From assembly GCA_905182995.1 (NCBI GenBank), contig CAJJDP010000153.1, positions 1 to 64,000 on the forward strand: a stretch of DNA of 64,000 nt, in the 5' to 3' direction. This DNA is from Paramecium octaurelia. Taxonomy: Eukaryota; Ciliophora; Oligohymenophorea; Peniculida; Parameciidae. The translations under genes were made by a program, and so were the position numbers. The notes under the pieces were generated by a model. It searched no databases. It was given only the letters and a program-made list of their open reading frames with translations, and was not told the DNA's origin. Numbering within the stretch: the stretch's first letter is position 1; each line of letters begins with the position of its first letter. Below are positions 1-14,335 of the stretch, one piece after another.

Positions 1-501
1 AAATATTAAAATTAAAAATTTATCATAAAATTGATATTTAAACTATTATTAAATTTAATAATGCTGGAGAAAAAAATATGTGGTTGTTGAAGTATTAAAT
101 TTTTTGTATTAAAGGTTAATGCAATTTAAGTAATTTTACATCATTGAAAATTGGAATGAAAAGCTTCAACTAAATGTGATGCAATCCTTTTAAATTAGAT
201 GATAATTTATGAGTGTTTTTATTTAAATTTTTTCAGTTAAATCATGAGTTTTAAGATTATTATTTAATAAGTTTATTATTGTTATTTTGAAGCTAACTTA
301 AAATAATTGAATAAGAATTCAATTTAATTTTTCATGCTACTAACCTATAGCATTTTTATAAAATAACTTAAGTAAAACTACAATATTTTCAAATTTTTTT
401 CTTTTAAGTATTAATATATCTTAATAACTAGTTGATATTCAACTATAAAAAGAGGAATTAGTTAAATTGGTATTAATATTATTTATATTTTAATAATTCT
501 C
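1..501. other. AT-rich intergenic / left edge
   Basis: No convincing coding frame: TGA occurs in every frame on the plus strand and the composition is almost pure A/T. It presumably holds the promoter and 5' UTR of the NACHT gene at 502. No tRNA-like or repeat structure seen. Confidence 0.5.
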
Positions 502-3500
502 ATGAATTATTTGTTAGCTAGAAAGGCAAATTCTATATTAGATGATAAAGAGTTTCAAGGATAGAATAATAGAAACTTGAGTATAACAGAATAGATCTAA
601 TAGGTAAAAAATATAACCTTATTCGAAATTTCAAATTATTAGATCGATTATCATAATTTTGTTTCCTCTATTCAATTAAGAGGTGGTGGATGCTTTGGAT
701 CAACGCCAAATCGTTCTGATTTCAAATCTAATTTGCAATAAATTGATTATAGATTTTTGGCCTAATTATCAACATTTGCAAACGTAATTTCTGAAAAATC
801 TTTAAGTTTTTAAGATAAATTGTATCAGGATGAAGTACTTGCTGCATTTTAATGGTTTTAAAACAATAGAGAATAATTTCATATACTTTGTAATGATTAA
901 ACTGAAAATACAAAAAATTATTAATTGATAGAAAAAATTACAGAATAATTAATGAGATAATTAATCATTTATATCAAGGTGTCAGGCTTTCTTTTTAAAT
1001 AGTTACTCTAAATTTGTAATGACTTTTGGAAAATAATATTTTCTCATTAACTACAGAATGAAGATAGATACATGTAGGATGAAATGTAGAAGAGTTTTTT
1101 AGAAATTATTGAAGAGGTTGACTCTTAAATATCAGTGGAAGCAGTCAATATTTGGATTAACGGAGCGAAGTTCGAGCTTTAATTGATAAAAATTTGCGTA
1201 TCTCATTGTAGGACAAATTCTGAAAAAGGAAAGGAGTTAGTTATATCTATTGTTAGTGGGCTATTTTAATCGATATCTTAACTAAAACCTAGTGAGGAAT
1301 TAATCGATTCATTAATTGAAGGAGGAAAATTTTTGCTCTTGAATTTCTACGATAAATAAATATAAAATCCTCTTCAGGTGTACGAAATTTATCTTTATTT
1401 CGAAAATCTTAAATGGTCTATTGTATTTTAGTTGAAATTGGGTTATTCTATTTAGAATATTATAAAACAGATTCAAGACGGATATACAAAATACATTAAA
1501 CTATCTAAGGATTGGAGAGTTCATTATTTTTGGGTAAATTTGATATCAGACATTATGTGTTATAGACCAATTTTTCTTAAGACTGAAATTTAATAATTAT
1601 AATAATCATAAACTGTTGATGAAGAAACCTGGAATTAACTCATAATTAAGTTGCCTTATAATAAGTTTGCTGGTAAATTAAAATTATTTTCTAACAATAA
1701 TTTTACATTGAAATAGTATACAACTTTAAAGTTGTTCTAAGAGTACTTGATTCAAAATTAATGTGATATTTAACTATTGCCAAATTATATTAATTTTAAT
1801 TTCAATGCTCAAGAAAGGAAACAATTTTAAGATGAAGAACTTTTTATTCAATCATTAACTAATCAATCGAACTTAGAAATTTTAAAAGCTTTAATGAAAT
1901 AACTAAGGTATTAAAATGACCAAGTAACCAGTAATTTTGTCATTGCAAAAGAAAAAGTGAGTCAACATGATACACTTTTGGGAAGTGAAAAACATATTCA
2001 ATTCAAAATCTTTTGCTAAGAACTACGATTCTTGATGAAACAAATTAAATAATCAAGTCTGCTATTATTATATTTAATTAATGAGATAAATTTATTTGTG
2101 AATAAGGAACTTTAAATTAATTTAATAATATAAACGATATTCTAAGAATAGTTTAAAATATTGGAAGACTCAAAAAAAATAAAGGAATAAATTTTAAAAG
2201 ACATACAAGAAATTGAAAATAAATATGCATCTGAATTTTTGGGTAATTTTTAGAATGTTTCCTAATTTTGGTTATAAATTGCTTAATATACATCCTTCTC
2301 ACATATAGAATTAATTGAGGGGAACATTGAATTGGAAAAATCACTTTAATAATAATTGGATTCCAATGTGAAATATTTTACAAATATAAATAACTTCTTA
2401 GATAAATTTCAATTATAGATCTCTAATGTTAAGACAAAATTTTTAAAGATTTTAGAATAGTAGAAACTCAAGGGTTTAATGAAGGATTCGATAAGCTAAA
2501 GAAAATTACTTGATATTATGATAAAGTTGTTTAATCCTAAATTGACATTAAAATTGATAAATGAAAGCATTTAATATTATTAAAAATTATTACAGGAGGA
2601 AATATAAATTGAAAATGTGAAGGATGTTCGGAAAATTCTCATAGTCATTCAATCAAACATTAATATTTATAAGGGATTATAAATGATCTTTAAATAGCAC
2701 CAAAAGAAATTATTATCAATATAAAAATAATTTTAAGGGGCTTTTGAAAAAATAAGTGTTGATCACATTAAAACTTAGGAAAATTACGAAATTGATATTA
2801 AATTCCATAGAACAGCATTCATCCTTGAAATGGGGGATTAACTGCAGCTTTTGTTTAAAAAATACTAAAATTAAGAACTAACAGAAGAATAATTAACAGA
2901 CTTCAACGTTATATCAAATAAAATTAGTAAAGAAATTAATAAAATAAAATTCATGGATTGGCCAGATCAAATCAAATCTCATCATATTTTACTGCTATCT
3001 GAAATTAAGCTTTAATTAGAACTCCTTAGTTTTGTACAGCAAGACAGAAATATTATATAAATGGAAATTTCAAAACTATTAGATGGATATCTTAAGGAAA
3101 TAAATTCAGAGGATAAACCAAAAGAGCACTTGCCCTTAACTAAGAATATAAAGCAATCATCTACCGATGATGAATTTCTGATATTGAAATTAAAAGATTT
3201 TTTTGATTGTGAAGAGCCTTTGAATATTTTAGAGAAGTTGATTACCAAAACAAAAAAGATAAAAAGCATCTTTAGGTAAAACCATTTAAATGCAGCTTCT
3301 CAAAATTTATAAAACAACTTCGATTTGTTGAACAAATTAAAGGATACCTAAACATTAAGTCTCAAACAAGCCATTACTGATTTACAATAACAAACGTTAG
3401 TATTTTGTTAAATGATTGATAAACATGAATAAATTACTTTTGTTTATGAGTTTATTGAAAAGAGCTAAAATTAACCTAATTTAGATTAAATTTCCGCATT

Positions 3501-6500
3501 ATTACATATATTTAACTTTGATACTCTGAATTTTTAGGATTAAAGGATGGAACATGGAGTTGGAAAAGTTGATATAATATAAACTATGATTGCAGAATTG
3601 TAAAAAGATATGAAAATAGTTTAAGAAGAAAATATTTTTGATACAATTTCAGATTAATCCTATAAAGTTCGAGAATTAGTTGTGTTCAATTTAATTAAAA
3701 TATAATCAATCATTTAAGAATAGCCAATATAAGAGTTTTGTGAAAATTTATTAAAATAAATCTGGATAATTGAAAAAAATCCAAATGTTAGAAGCCTTCT
3801 AAAAAATGAAGAAATGATAAAAATGCAGAAGAAACTATTTTCTCAAGATTTATAAAATTTCTCACTTAAAATAAAAAAAGAGATGCAAACAAAATTTAAA
3901 TAGATTGAGCAACTTGAAACTTAAGTTCTTTTAAGTGGCAACTAGGATGAAATTAAGAAATCACTATAAGAGTAGTATGATGAGTTTGAGATATATTTGG
4001 ATAACATAACAGATATGTCATAAAGATTAGATATTAGTTTAGTATTTTTAAGGGAAATTAGTAAGGATTTGAAAAACATTAAATCATCCATAGATTAAAT
4101 ATTTTTAAGTGTAAAAGGAGTTGAGGATGATATAAGAAGATTAAGAGGTAAAAATTTTATGGAATTGCTAAACATTCGAAAGTAGAAGGTTTTATACTAA
4201 AAGCTAGAAAATGAGTAAGATTAAATCCATATTGAAATTAAAACTTAAGAATATGATCCCATTTCTGGAAATAAAAAAAAAAACAAGAGTGGTGAATTTG
4301 AGACCTTTTTGATGAAATTGTAATTTGATAATTATGATGGAGAAGTTAATGAATTTTTGTGGAGTGAGTATGAAAGTCTAAAAGATGTAATGCTAATAAA
4401 AGGAAAAGCAGGATCAGGAAAAAGTAGAGCTTCACGTAACATTGAAGAATTTATTTGGATTTGCGATTCAATTTCACCAAATTGGATTCCAATTTATATG
4501 TCACTTCCTTAATTAAAAGATCCTAATCACAATTTAATTGAATAGGCTCTGGAGTCTGAAAATTACAACTTTGATAATATTTAAATCAGAGAATTTAAAG
4601 ATGCAGTCATAAATGGAACATTAAAGATTGTTATTATACTTGAAAGCTACGATGAGATGAAATATGAGTATATTGGAACAAATCTTTATAATAGAAATCG
4701 AATAGCTAATGATCTAAACCTTTAAGGCTAAGACTAAAAAGTAAAGTTTATAATTACTACAAGAGAAGAAATACTAAACACTATAGGATATTAAACATGG
4801 TTTTATGGTTCAAGTTTATAAAATCTCAAAGAAATAGAAATACTACCTTTTCGCTAGGAACAGAGTTCATAGTATCTTAATATATATGCTGAAATTAGCA
4901 TTAAAAGAACAATTAAAAGGTTTTATGAGTTTCTCAAACAATTAAAGGGTTAGAAATTTTAATTAGAGGAGTTTAAGTTAATTTGGAGTCAAATAGAAAG
5001 TACAATTAATTCTATTATATTATAAAGAAGAAAATCTGATATGCTGTTTTTAATGTCAGATATTGAAAGGATAATAAAAGCAATTTAAAATGTTTAGTTT
5101 TTTAGTTTTATCTAATCTAATTAAATGTTATCTCTTAAAAAAGAACTTCTTTAATTATGGGGAGAATAAAAATTTTAATCAGTAGTTAAAAATGTAAATA
5201 TCACACATCTATTGAGTACACCATTTATGATGGAAATAATTGTATATGTGTTGCCTAAAATGTCTTCACTTTTCTCTAAAGCCAACAGAATTAGGGAATT
5301 ACTGAAGAAAAATTATATGATTTTGAAAAAGGAAGCTAACAATTCACAGGTTTAGATGGAAATTTATTAAAAATACAGTAACAATAGTATCAACTTTGAG
5401 GCAGAAAATTACAGAAAAAGTAGAATGATGAAAGAAATTGAAATAACTTAATAGTTTACTTAAATTTTAGAAGATTTGGATAATTCAAACTTTTTTGAAT
5501 CATTTTCAATAGCTGATTCCTTAGAATGTGTAAACAATACTACAATTTTTTCTAACAGAATATTCAACGTCAAATTTGATGCCAATTATGTTGTTTCGGC
5601 TTTCAAGCTCTAATAGTATACTGCATTTGATTTTTATGAAATATTTGTGAATTTCTATCACAATTAACAACTTTAAAAGCTGAAAGATTTGGGTATAAGT
5701 GTTAAAGAAGAAAGTATGCTTTAAGATTTAAATGATTTTTCAACATTTTTGGCAATCGATATGTCCTTGAGGTAGCTTACTTAGGTAAATTATAAATAAA
5801 AAAGAAAATTATATATTTCTTCAGTTAAAGAAGAGAGGAATGTTGAAGTCTCTTGGGATGATTCATACTTCGATGAAAATTAAGACGATTTTGAGTATAA
5901 ATCACTCTTACGAAAGTGTATGTTGATTAATTCCAAAGGCAGTTTATATGCATTTAATCATAAATCTATCTAAGAATTTTTCGTAGCCAACTATATCATA
6001 AACTTAATAGAGACAATCTTTTCCCAAGGAAATGGAGAAGCGAATCAAAAGTTCTTAAAATAATGCAGTTTTTGCAAAAATGAATTTAATTTATCATTAG
6101 AGCATTATTCTGGGACATTAGAATTGTTAAAACCAAAGATAATATAGATTGAAGATATAAAGAATAAATTAATTTAATTAACATTATTATCAAGGAAAAA
6201 TCCTGAAAATACTCTTATAAGATCAGCTTCAAATTCAATTTATATCCTCTGTTCTTTAAGAGAACATTTTGAAAACATTGATCTAAGTGATTTGTTCATA
6301 TATTATACTAAATTAGATGGAATGAGTTTTTATAAATGCAATTTGAGCAACTCTTCATTTAATAATGTATCTATAGATTCATGTAATTTTAATTGCTCAA
6401 CAATAGAAAATGCTAAATGGGAAAATTTGATTTGCAAAGAAAAACCATCAATAATAGCTCACCCTAGTTCTATTAAATATGTGACTTTTAGTGACAATGG

Positions 6501-9500
6501 AAAGTTTTTAATTTCAGGGAGTGAAACTGGAGTTATTATTAAATAGGAGATGTTAGCTGATTCAGAACCGAAAAGAACAATACTAACAAATACTGATAAC
6601 GATAAGTTAAGAACAATATCTATTGGAAAAAATTTGCTTGCTTGCCTTTCTAATAAGTTTTTATACATATTTAGTTTAAGTGATTTGAAAGAATTACAAT
6701 CTTATCTTGCAACAAGTATATATTTTAAGGATGCTGATATCATTAGATTTTCCCCAAATGATAAATATTTAGCTGTAACATTAAGAAAAGGTATAACACT
6801 CTTTTTTTTAGTAGAAAATCTACTTCAATAATAAGAATAGTAATTAAAATATTTATCACAAATCAATAACCATATCATATATCATATAGCAATTTCTCCA
6901 AACTATCAGCTTTTAGCCACAGGTGATTATAGAGTTAAAATTTGGAATTCTAGTAACTTTTCAGATGTTTAATAAATCTTAGAACTTCCAGGAGAAACAA
7001 TGAAAATAAATGCAATTGCATTTTCAAAGGATAATTAGGTATTAGCTGCAGCAATAGGTAATAAGTTAGAATTTTGGAATATTTAGAATCTAAATCAAGT
7101 TTTTTTAAAATATAAGTTTGACTCACTAGTTGAATTAGAATAAATATCTTATTCAAATAATGGAAAGCTATTTGCTTTTAGATCAAAATAGGTTTTGAAA
7201 TTATATGAGGTTTAAAAGTTACCTGATCAATAAGACTTTTTTAGAATAAATTCTGAACTTCCAGTAGATTTAATTGAAATTTCTTCAGATTGCTAAATTT
7301 TGGCTATGAGCCATATATATAATTCTTAAAATGATAGTCCAAAGATTACAATATGGAACGTTAAAAACTTGCATTAAATGAAGATGATCTCAGTTCTTAA
7401 AGAACAATCTAAAAATATTTCAGCCTTAAAAATCAGAAATGATAATTTAGTTTTAGGTTCAGGTAGCTTAGATCATTCAATTTGTCTTTGGGATTTACTA
7501 AAACTAGTATTAATTGTGAAGTTAACATCTCATTAAGATAAAATTTTAGATCTTGCATTTTCATCAAATAAATAGCAAATGGCATCCTGTAGTGTAGATG
7601 CAACAATTATAGTTTGGGATACTACCAACTTAGATAAACCATAAATTAAAATGACTTAATAATAACAACTTGGAGTTAAAAAGGTTCTTTATTGTCCAAA
7701 TAGGCCACTCTTAGTGTCAATGCAGGGGTAAACTGATAATGAAATCAAATTGTGGAATTCTGCAGAATTTAAGCTTATTTCAACAAATACAATTTAAGCA
7801 TAGTTTATAGACATAAATTTTAGTGAGGATGGAGAGAATATGATATCTTTGAATTAGGATAAAATTCTTAGAATTTGGAAAATAAATGAATAAGGTTTTG
7901 AAATTTACAAATAAATCAAGATTGATGGAGAAAAAAACGTAAATCAAGCATATTTTTTTGATAGTTAAAGCATTATTGCTCGTTTCGGATCATCCGTATA
8001 TCATTTATATATAAAAGATTAAGAAATTTAAAAAAAACATAAATATGGATTTTCAAGGAAACTTAATTGTATTTAAGTTTCATAAAATAAAAAAATCATT
8101 GTAATGAAAGATGATGGTAATCGTAATCAGAATAATATTGAGATAATAGTTATTGAAAATCATAACAGATAAAATAATGTATAAGTTGAGGATGAAATTA
8201 ACGATTTCTAATTTTCTAATGATGCTTCACTTTTAGCCGTTGCAACAGAAAAAGGAGCATTCATTAAGGATATTATAACAAATTAAATATTGTAGAATTT
8301 TTAATAAAATTGTTGTTGTAAATTGATTTGTTTTATTGGGAAAGAATAATTAGCGATCATGTTAAATTAATAACTAGTTTTATATGATATATAAGATATT
8401 AATTCTTCAAAAATAATATCTATAATATAATTATATGATACTCCTGAGAAAATGATTTTCTTAGAGCAAAGATAGGAGATTTGTATTTGTAGTAAGACCA
8501 GTGTTGTATTGATAAGCTTATTAGAAGTATAATAAATTAAATTAATATAATTTGATGAGGATATATAACCAATGGCAGTAATTTTCGATTCGGAATAAAA
8601 ATTTATGGGTATTGGAAAAAGATACAAAATGTAATTTATGTCACTTTCGAATGCTATTAAAATTGAAAAAACAAGCAATTTATATAAGAATAACTAGAAT
8701 AAACCTCACATTTATACAAACTTTTCTTAAGACTGTAATATTTTCTCAATATTAACCTCTGAGTTATTGTATTTATAATTGGATATTAGTTCTAATTAGA
8801 TTTTAAAAAAAGTTAGTTTTTAACCTTATAACAATCCCTGTGCATTAAATAATTAAGAAACTTTGATCATTGTCAATAGCCCAGGAATAAACTAAAAGAA
8901 TTTATTTCTAATTGACCTGGAAACCTAAAAAACAGTGAATTGTTTTGACGATATAGATGAGCGAAAATCTAGATGTCTAACAATTGTTTTTTCACAAGAT
9001 GGATAAAATTTTCTTACTAGTTATTCAAACTTGACAATTAAATTTTGGGATACTAAATCTTGCAAATTGCTCTCTACTTTTAAAACAGATACTAATTCAA
9101 TCTAACTCCTTACAATTTCAATTAAAGGAATATTAGCTTAAACAAGTGATAATATCATAAAGTTATGGGATTTAAATGCCTTAAAACAATAATAATAAGA
9201 AATGGATGGTCATAATTCTTCAGTAAGTGAGATATGTATTTCTCCAGATGGTTTATAAATGGTAACAGGATCTGAAGAAGAAATAATAAGATGGGATTTT
9301 ATTGCACTAAAACAACTTGATATATTAATTAAAGGTAAAAGTCCTATATCTAAATTTTGCTTCTCGCCCAATAGTCAATATTTTGTTGCTCTATTCGAAA
9401 AATCAATTCATATCTGGAAATTTATTACAAGATATATTATCGAATTTCACAAAACATATTGGTGCTCTTTACAAGAACAAAAATTGGGTGTAAGTCAGAA

Positions 9501-10926
9501 CCATGTCATCTACAAGAATGGTGAATCCAAAATATTCATAATGAACTTCGAATAAATAAGTAAATAGATTTAAATATAACTTTAATCAGATTTAAGGAAT
9601 CAAACTAGAAAAATTATTCTTTCACCAAATTTGCTGATAAAAACTAATCCATTGGAGATACTTCGTATTAACAATAAATTAGAGTTAAAAAAAGAATAAA
9701 TAGCTGGAATATCAGCCAGTTAAATAACAAAAATTGCATATTGTGCTAATACATAGAGATTTGCTTTTGAAGATGAAGATCAATCAATTATTATATGGTC
9801 AATTGAAAAAAAATAACAACTGGGGATATTAAATTCTAATGAAAATAAAAATACTTAGCTTGTATGTATGATATTTTCTGGTAATAGTAAGATACTGTTC
9901 TCATATCATGACGATAAAAAAATAAGATTGTGGAATATAACAGATAAATATGAGTTGATCCAGATATAAAATCTGAAGAACGATATGTACTTGGTATATT
10001 CTGTAAATTTGCAGTTGCATTCTAGTAAAGATGAGGAGTATATATTAATATGGTGTGAAACTTAACCTTGGGGTGATTTTTAAATGGGTTAAATTTGTTT
10101 TTAGATTGGCACGGTTGTAAGAAAATTAGATGAACTTTCTGGTGAATGGACGAAAAAATTTTCAGCTGCATTTAATTTATCAAATAATGTAATTGCTCTT
10201 TAAACTGAATCAATACTTAAATTATATGATATATCTTAGGAAGAGATAAGAATAATTGCAAATTTAGAGAACAATCCACTTGATGATTTATTGTGTTAAT
10301 CTAATCTAATGTTTTCATCTGATGGGAAAATTCTTTTATCATTAGGCACTGATTTCACAGTAAGATTGTGCGATATTTCTGATTAAAGCTCAATAATAGT
10401 CAAAGTTAATATGAAAAAACCAATACAAGCTGTGGCTGTGCAGTTTCTAAATTCAGAAACAATCAGGATTTATAGTGAATCGGGTATTATAATTGATTAA
10501 AATATTTCAGAATATTTAGAAATAGGTGTTATCAAAGATGAATAATAATATGATTTTAAAACTGCAAAACAATAGATAGGTATATCCAAATATAGCGGAA
10601 AAATTAATAATAGAACTTTGGAGATTTTTGATTCTCAAACAAGCTAATTATAATTTACTTTGAATAAATTTAGTTCCAAAATAAGCGCAATTTAATTTAC
10701 TCCATCCTAAGAATAATTCATTCTTGGAATGGAGGATGGATCAATATTGTTATATAAGATCGATTAGTAGACAATAAAAATTTATGACATACCTACTTGC
10801 TATCATATTTTTGCCAAAAATCCTCTATTATCAGCTTAAAATTGCAATATTAGACAATCTACATTTAAGACAATTGAAAATGAAAATTTTGAAAAAGTAT
10901 TATGCGAGAAAGGAGCCATAAAATGA
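502..10926 (+). CDS. Giant NACHT / pentapeptide / WD40-repeat protein (STAND NTPase)
   Basis: One uninterrupted frame of 3,474 codons with TGA as the only stop; no introns are needed. Residues 1 to about 1290 are a Gln/Lys/Glu/Asn-rich, coiled-coil-prone region I cannot assign. A NACHT-type P-loop follows: Walker A GKAGSGKS near residue 1301, a Walker B-like LESYDEM near 1380 and a sensor-like FIITTRE near 1417. Residues about 1930-1975 form a short pentapeptide-repeat patch (alternating small/polar residues with F or N every fifth position). From about 1990 to the end are many WD40 repeats, for example WD dipeptide blades around 7480-7620 and 9040-9300, enough for several propellers. STAND proteins of this build are signal-gated NTPases whose repeats sense a ligand; that role is inference. 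The start is the first ATG after in-frame stops; the stop TGA overlaps a downstream ATG. Confidence 0.9.
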
Positions 10927-11522
10927 ATGAGTTCTAAATTCATAACTTATTCATTATAGTATTTGAACAATAATTGTTGTTATCAATAATAACTTCTTCT
11001 TTCGATTTTCTAATCTACTTAATAATAATTTATCTTTTTCTGACTAAAAAAGTTCAAATCTTTATAAGGATAAACTACAGATTAATTCATATCAAAATAA
11101 AACTGTTAGCTTAGAATCATTATGAAAAATCTTAGAACCTAAAATATATTTTTTCAATTATTATTAAAAACTAATTTATTTATGAAAGTTCATTTAAATT
11201 TAATTCAATTGATAAATTTATTAGAAATATGTATAAAATTTTAAATTAGGCAAATTGTCTAAAAATAACTTCATTAACATACTTACAACATTGTATAAGA
11301 CTTAAAAAATTAAAAGTAGGCATTAATTATTTTACATCAACAAGGATTAAAATCAAGAAACTATCATTAAATTTTAATTAAAATAAGCAATTTGAATAAC
11401 AAAGTAATAATGATTTATTAACAAATTTTAAAACCTAATTATCTTATCAAATCAATCACTAGAAATTCCCAAATCTATGTTAGAACAATATTAACAGAGA
11501 CCTTCTTCTGTTTGATCTCTGA
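10923..11522 (+). pseudogene. Doubtful 199-codon ORF overlapping the NACHT stop (ATGA)
   Basis: An ATG at 10923 shares four bases with the preceding TGA and opens a 199-codon frame ending in TGA at 11520. The N-terminal half is Ile/Leu/Phe-rich and unconvincing. The middle (about 11225-11370) has alternating Leu/Ile spacing such as LKKLKV and KKLSLNF, weakly leucine-rich-repeat-like. Overlapping starts are not expected in a ciliate, so this is more likely a gene remnant or chance open frame than a functional gene. Confidence 0.25.
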
Positions 11523-11611
11523 TATTTATTCTAAAAGGCATATTTGAAATGTATTGTATATTTTAAACTAAAAATTTAAAATAATAATTTATTGTTTTCT
11601 TTTGATTACCT

Positions 11612-13819
11612 ATGAAAAAAGTTTAAGATAAATAAATTTGTTAAGAACATGGAAAAAAACTTATATTTGTTGAAACATCCCTGACGACTTCGAAACTAAA
11701 GAAACTTTGCGAAAAATGTATTCTTTAATAAAATCGGAGTTTAATTGCATGGGAGAATGTAGAATAAAAGTATAATAATTTAACTTCAAAAATTGCAAAG
11801 GAATCTCAAACTAAAATAGCAAATAATGCATTGATTTTTAAATAGCTCAAAGATAGCTTATTAACATTTTTCGCTAAATTCTCTTCATAATTAGAATAAT
11901 TTAGTTCATAATTATAATAGTATGAGAATTTTATAACAAGGTAGAAAGTAGATATCTCCCATAATTTTACAATAGAAGCGATTCAAAATATCAGCAAATA
12001 GTTGTCAACCTAAAATTAAAATCTTAAATCAATAAAATAATCAATATTGAATTAACTAAACCACTTTCCTTTCCAAGATTTTCAGAATAAAACTCTAAAC
12101 CTATTAGATAAAATTAGCTATTGGAAGGCTGACTCAGAGTAAGTAATTGAGAAATAACTTTTCGAGGAGCTCTAAATTTGCCAAAGTCCAACTAATTATG
12201 ATTGGAGATGCAAAAAGCATGATAAAGATATACTATTTGCTGATTTGAATTTAAAAAAAACTGTACCAACTAGGTTAGCTTGCTTTGATTGTGTATCTGA
12301 ATATTAATCTTTATTTACTGAATTAAAATAGTTTTAATTAAGTTGGGAAAACCATACCATATCAATAAAAGAGGATATCATTTATAAATAGAATAAATTT
12401 TAGGCAGATTTAAAAATCAAATAAAATCTGCTATGTTAATTTGAAAAAGAATTCTAAGTTCACATTAATTCATTGAAAAGCGAGTTGGAAAAAATTAGTA
12501 CTAAAAAATAAACTGATTCACAACTTTACCTTATGACTAAAGAATGGAGTTAATTAAGCTTGCAAGAACTAACCTAAATAGCTGATTTATTATCTTAAAA
12601 TTAGCTAAGTACTTCAGAGGAAGAATAGAAATCTAAAATACTAGATTAATAAATAAATGAAAAACTTAATAATACTTACTAATAGTTAAATGACCTAATC
12701 AAAAATTGTTTCAATACTATTTTGTAGGAAAACTCTACTTTTAAAGAAGAAACCTTTTCTAGTATCACATATGAAGAGAGCAACAACTTAGAACCTGAGG
12801 AAAATATCATTCAACAACAAACAAGTCATAATTAAAGAAAAATAAATAATTTATAAAATAATAATTCTGCTTAAGATCAAGTTACAGCAGCTGCTTTTGA
12901 TAGCAATTCTAAAATTGTTATAGTTGGATATTCATCTGGGATCATTTAAGTTTTTACATCAAATGATAAGATATTGATTGTTAATCAAAAATTAAATCAA
13001 CATAAGGGTGCTATCCATAGTCTTTGTCTTTTTAAAGATTCTAAATCTTTTTTATCTAGTAGTTAGGATTAAACGATTAAAATATGGTGTAAAAATAATT
13101 AAGGATTTTAGATCTAAAGCGATTTAATAGAAATAGGTTATGGGAGTGTCTATTGCACAACTATGAATAGAAAATAAAATCTTTTAATAGCTGGATGTGA
13201 ATTATCCTTAGTATTTTTGTATAAAATAGAAAAAACATGGAAATAAAAGTAGACCTTAGAATTTAAAAATAAATCAGTCAGAAGTTTGAGTTTGAATTCT
13301 TCAATACAAACACTTGTTTGCTCATTTTAAAGTTGTTCATAAATAGATATATATTGGTGTTAAAATCAAATATGGGAGATAAAATAAAGAATTGAAATCA
13401 AAGAAATGCCTTCTAGTGTTTGCTTAATAAGTGAATTAATTTTTACTTGTTAAGTCATTAAGAAGAATGCTCTATATGTATTTAAAAAAGATTAGAACTC
13501 CTTTACTAAAAAGGAAGAAATTAAGATGGTTGGTGGGGAAAATTTCAAACATTATTAACCTTAGTAATTTGTTAGTTCTAAATAGATTTTACTTAATATA
13601 ACAGGAAATACAATTAATCTAATAAAACTAATAGGGAAGGAAACTTGTATATTAGAATAAACGATTTAATTTTAAAATAACTAAATTTTTGCCACATTAT
13701 CTAAGTGTGGTGAACATCTTGTTACATGGGAAAAAAATTCATAAAAGTTATAATTATGGAATCTAGAGTACTAAATAAATTTCGTTAGAGCAGATAATGA
13801 TGCAGTATAAAAAAAATGA
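11612..13819 (+). CDS. B-box-like zinc/WD40-repeat protein
   Basis: 735-residue intronless frame. The start at 11612 was chosen because it places a Cys/His pair (ICQEHGK) directly before LIFVE and a second cluster (LCEKCI), a CxxH...CxxC arrangement resembling B-box zinc fingers. Residues about 60-400 are Gln/Lys/Glu-rich and coiled-coil prone with another Cys/His patch (RCKKHDK...LACFDC). The C-terminal third (codons from about 12870) contains WD40 blades, for example QDQTIKIW. This architecture (N-terminal Cys/His module, long helix, WD40 propeller) is common among expanded ciliate families; no specific function can be named. It follows the giant WD40 gene on the same strand. The stop is TGA at 13817. 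Confidence 0.82.
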
Positions 13820-13929
13820 TATCTTTAATTAATATTCAATAATATATGGCAATATGTATAATCTTAAGACATAAATATAAATTAATAAAAAACATTAAAA
13901 TAAAATATATATATACTTTTAATTGAAAA

Positions 13930-14335
13930 TAATTGAACTGAATGATTATAATCTTGGTTTTTCTAAAGATTCTTGATAAATTTAGGATTTATCTGTTTTA
14001 AATTATCAAAGTCCTTAGTATTAATAAAATAAAGGAGCTATTACCGTTTCATAATATTTTTCGAATCTATTAATTACTTGAATTTTGTAAATAATATGTG
14101 ATATAAAATTCTTAATAGTAAATTGCTGCGGGACTGATGTATAAGCAATATCTATGATCTTACTTATTTATTCTGAATTTCCTTAATATCTTTGTAAGTT
14201 AAATTATATTCTTTCAAAAACATAAAACAGATTGGCGTAATTGATTACACTCCATTTATGGTTCAATTTCTATTGCTTTAAGAGATGGATTAATATTTTA
14301 TGATCACATTTATTCTAAAATTAAACTAGGCTCAT
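13930..14335 (-). pseudogene. Decayed or frameshifted gene, unknown product
   Basis: Two protein-like fragments read on the minus strand in different frames. The upstream one ends PQMECNQLRQSVLCF at a TGA; the downstream one resumes in the next frame as LKEYNLTYKDIKEIQNK and continues through NPKFIKNLQKNQDYN. The switch coincides with a run of five T (minus strand; A at 14216-14220), so one extra T would fuse them. No stop closes the downstream frame before it runs antisense into the previous gene. A third minus frame gives an intact 109-codon ORF (14006-14335), which I consider less likely. I do not recognise the product. Confidence 0.4.

Noticed and set aside
502-10926. Reading the NACHT region as dozens of short genes ending in TAA/TAG
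   Set aside because: All pieces share one frame and one domain order; TAA/TAG are Gln here, as H3 shows.
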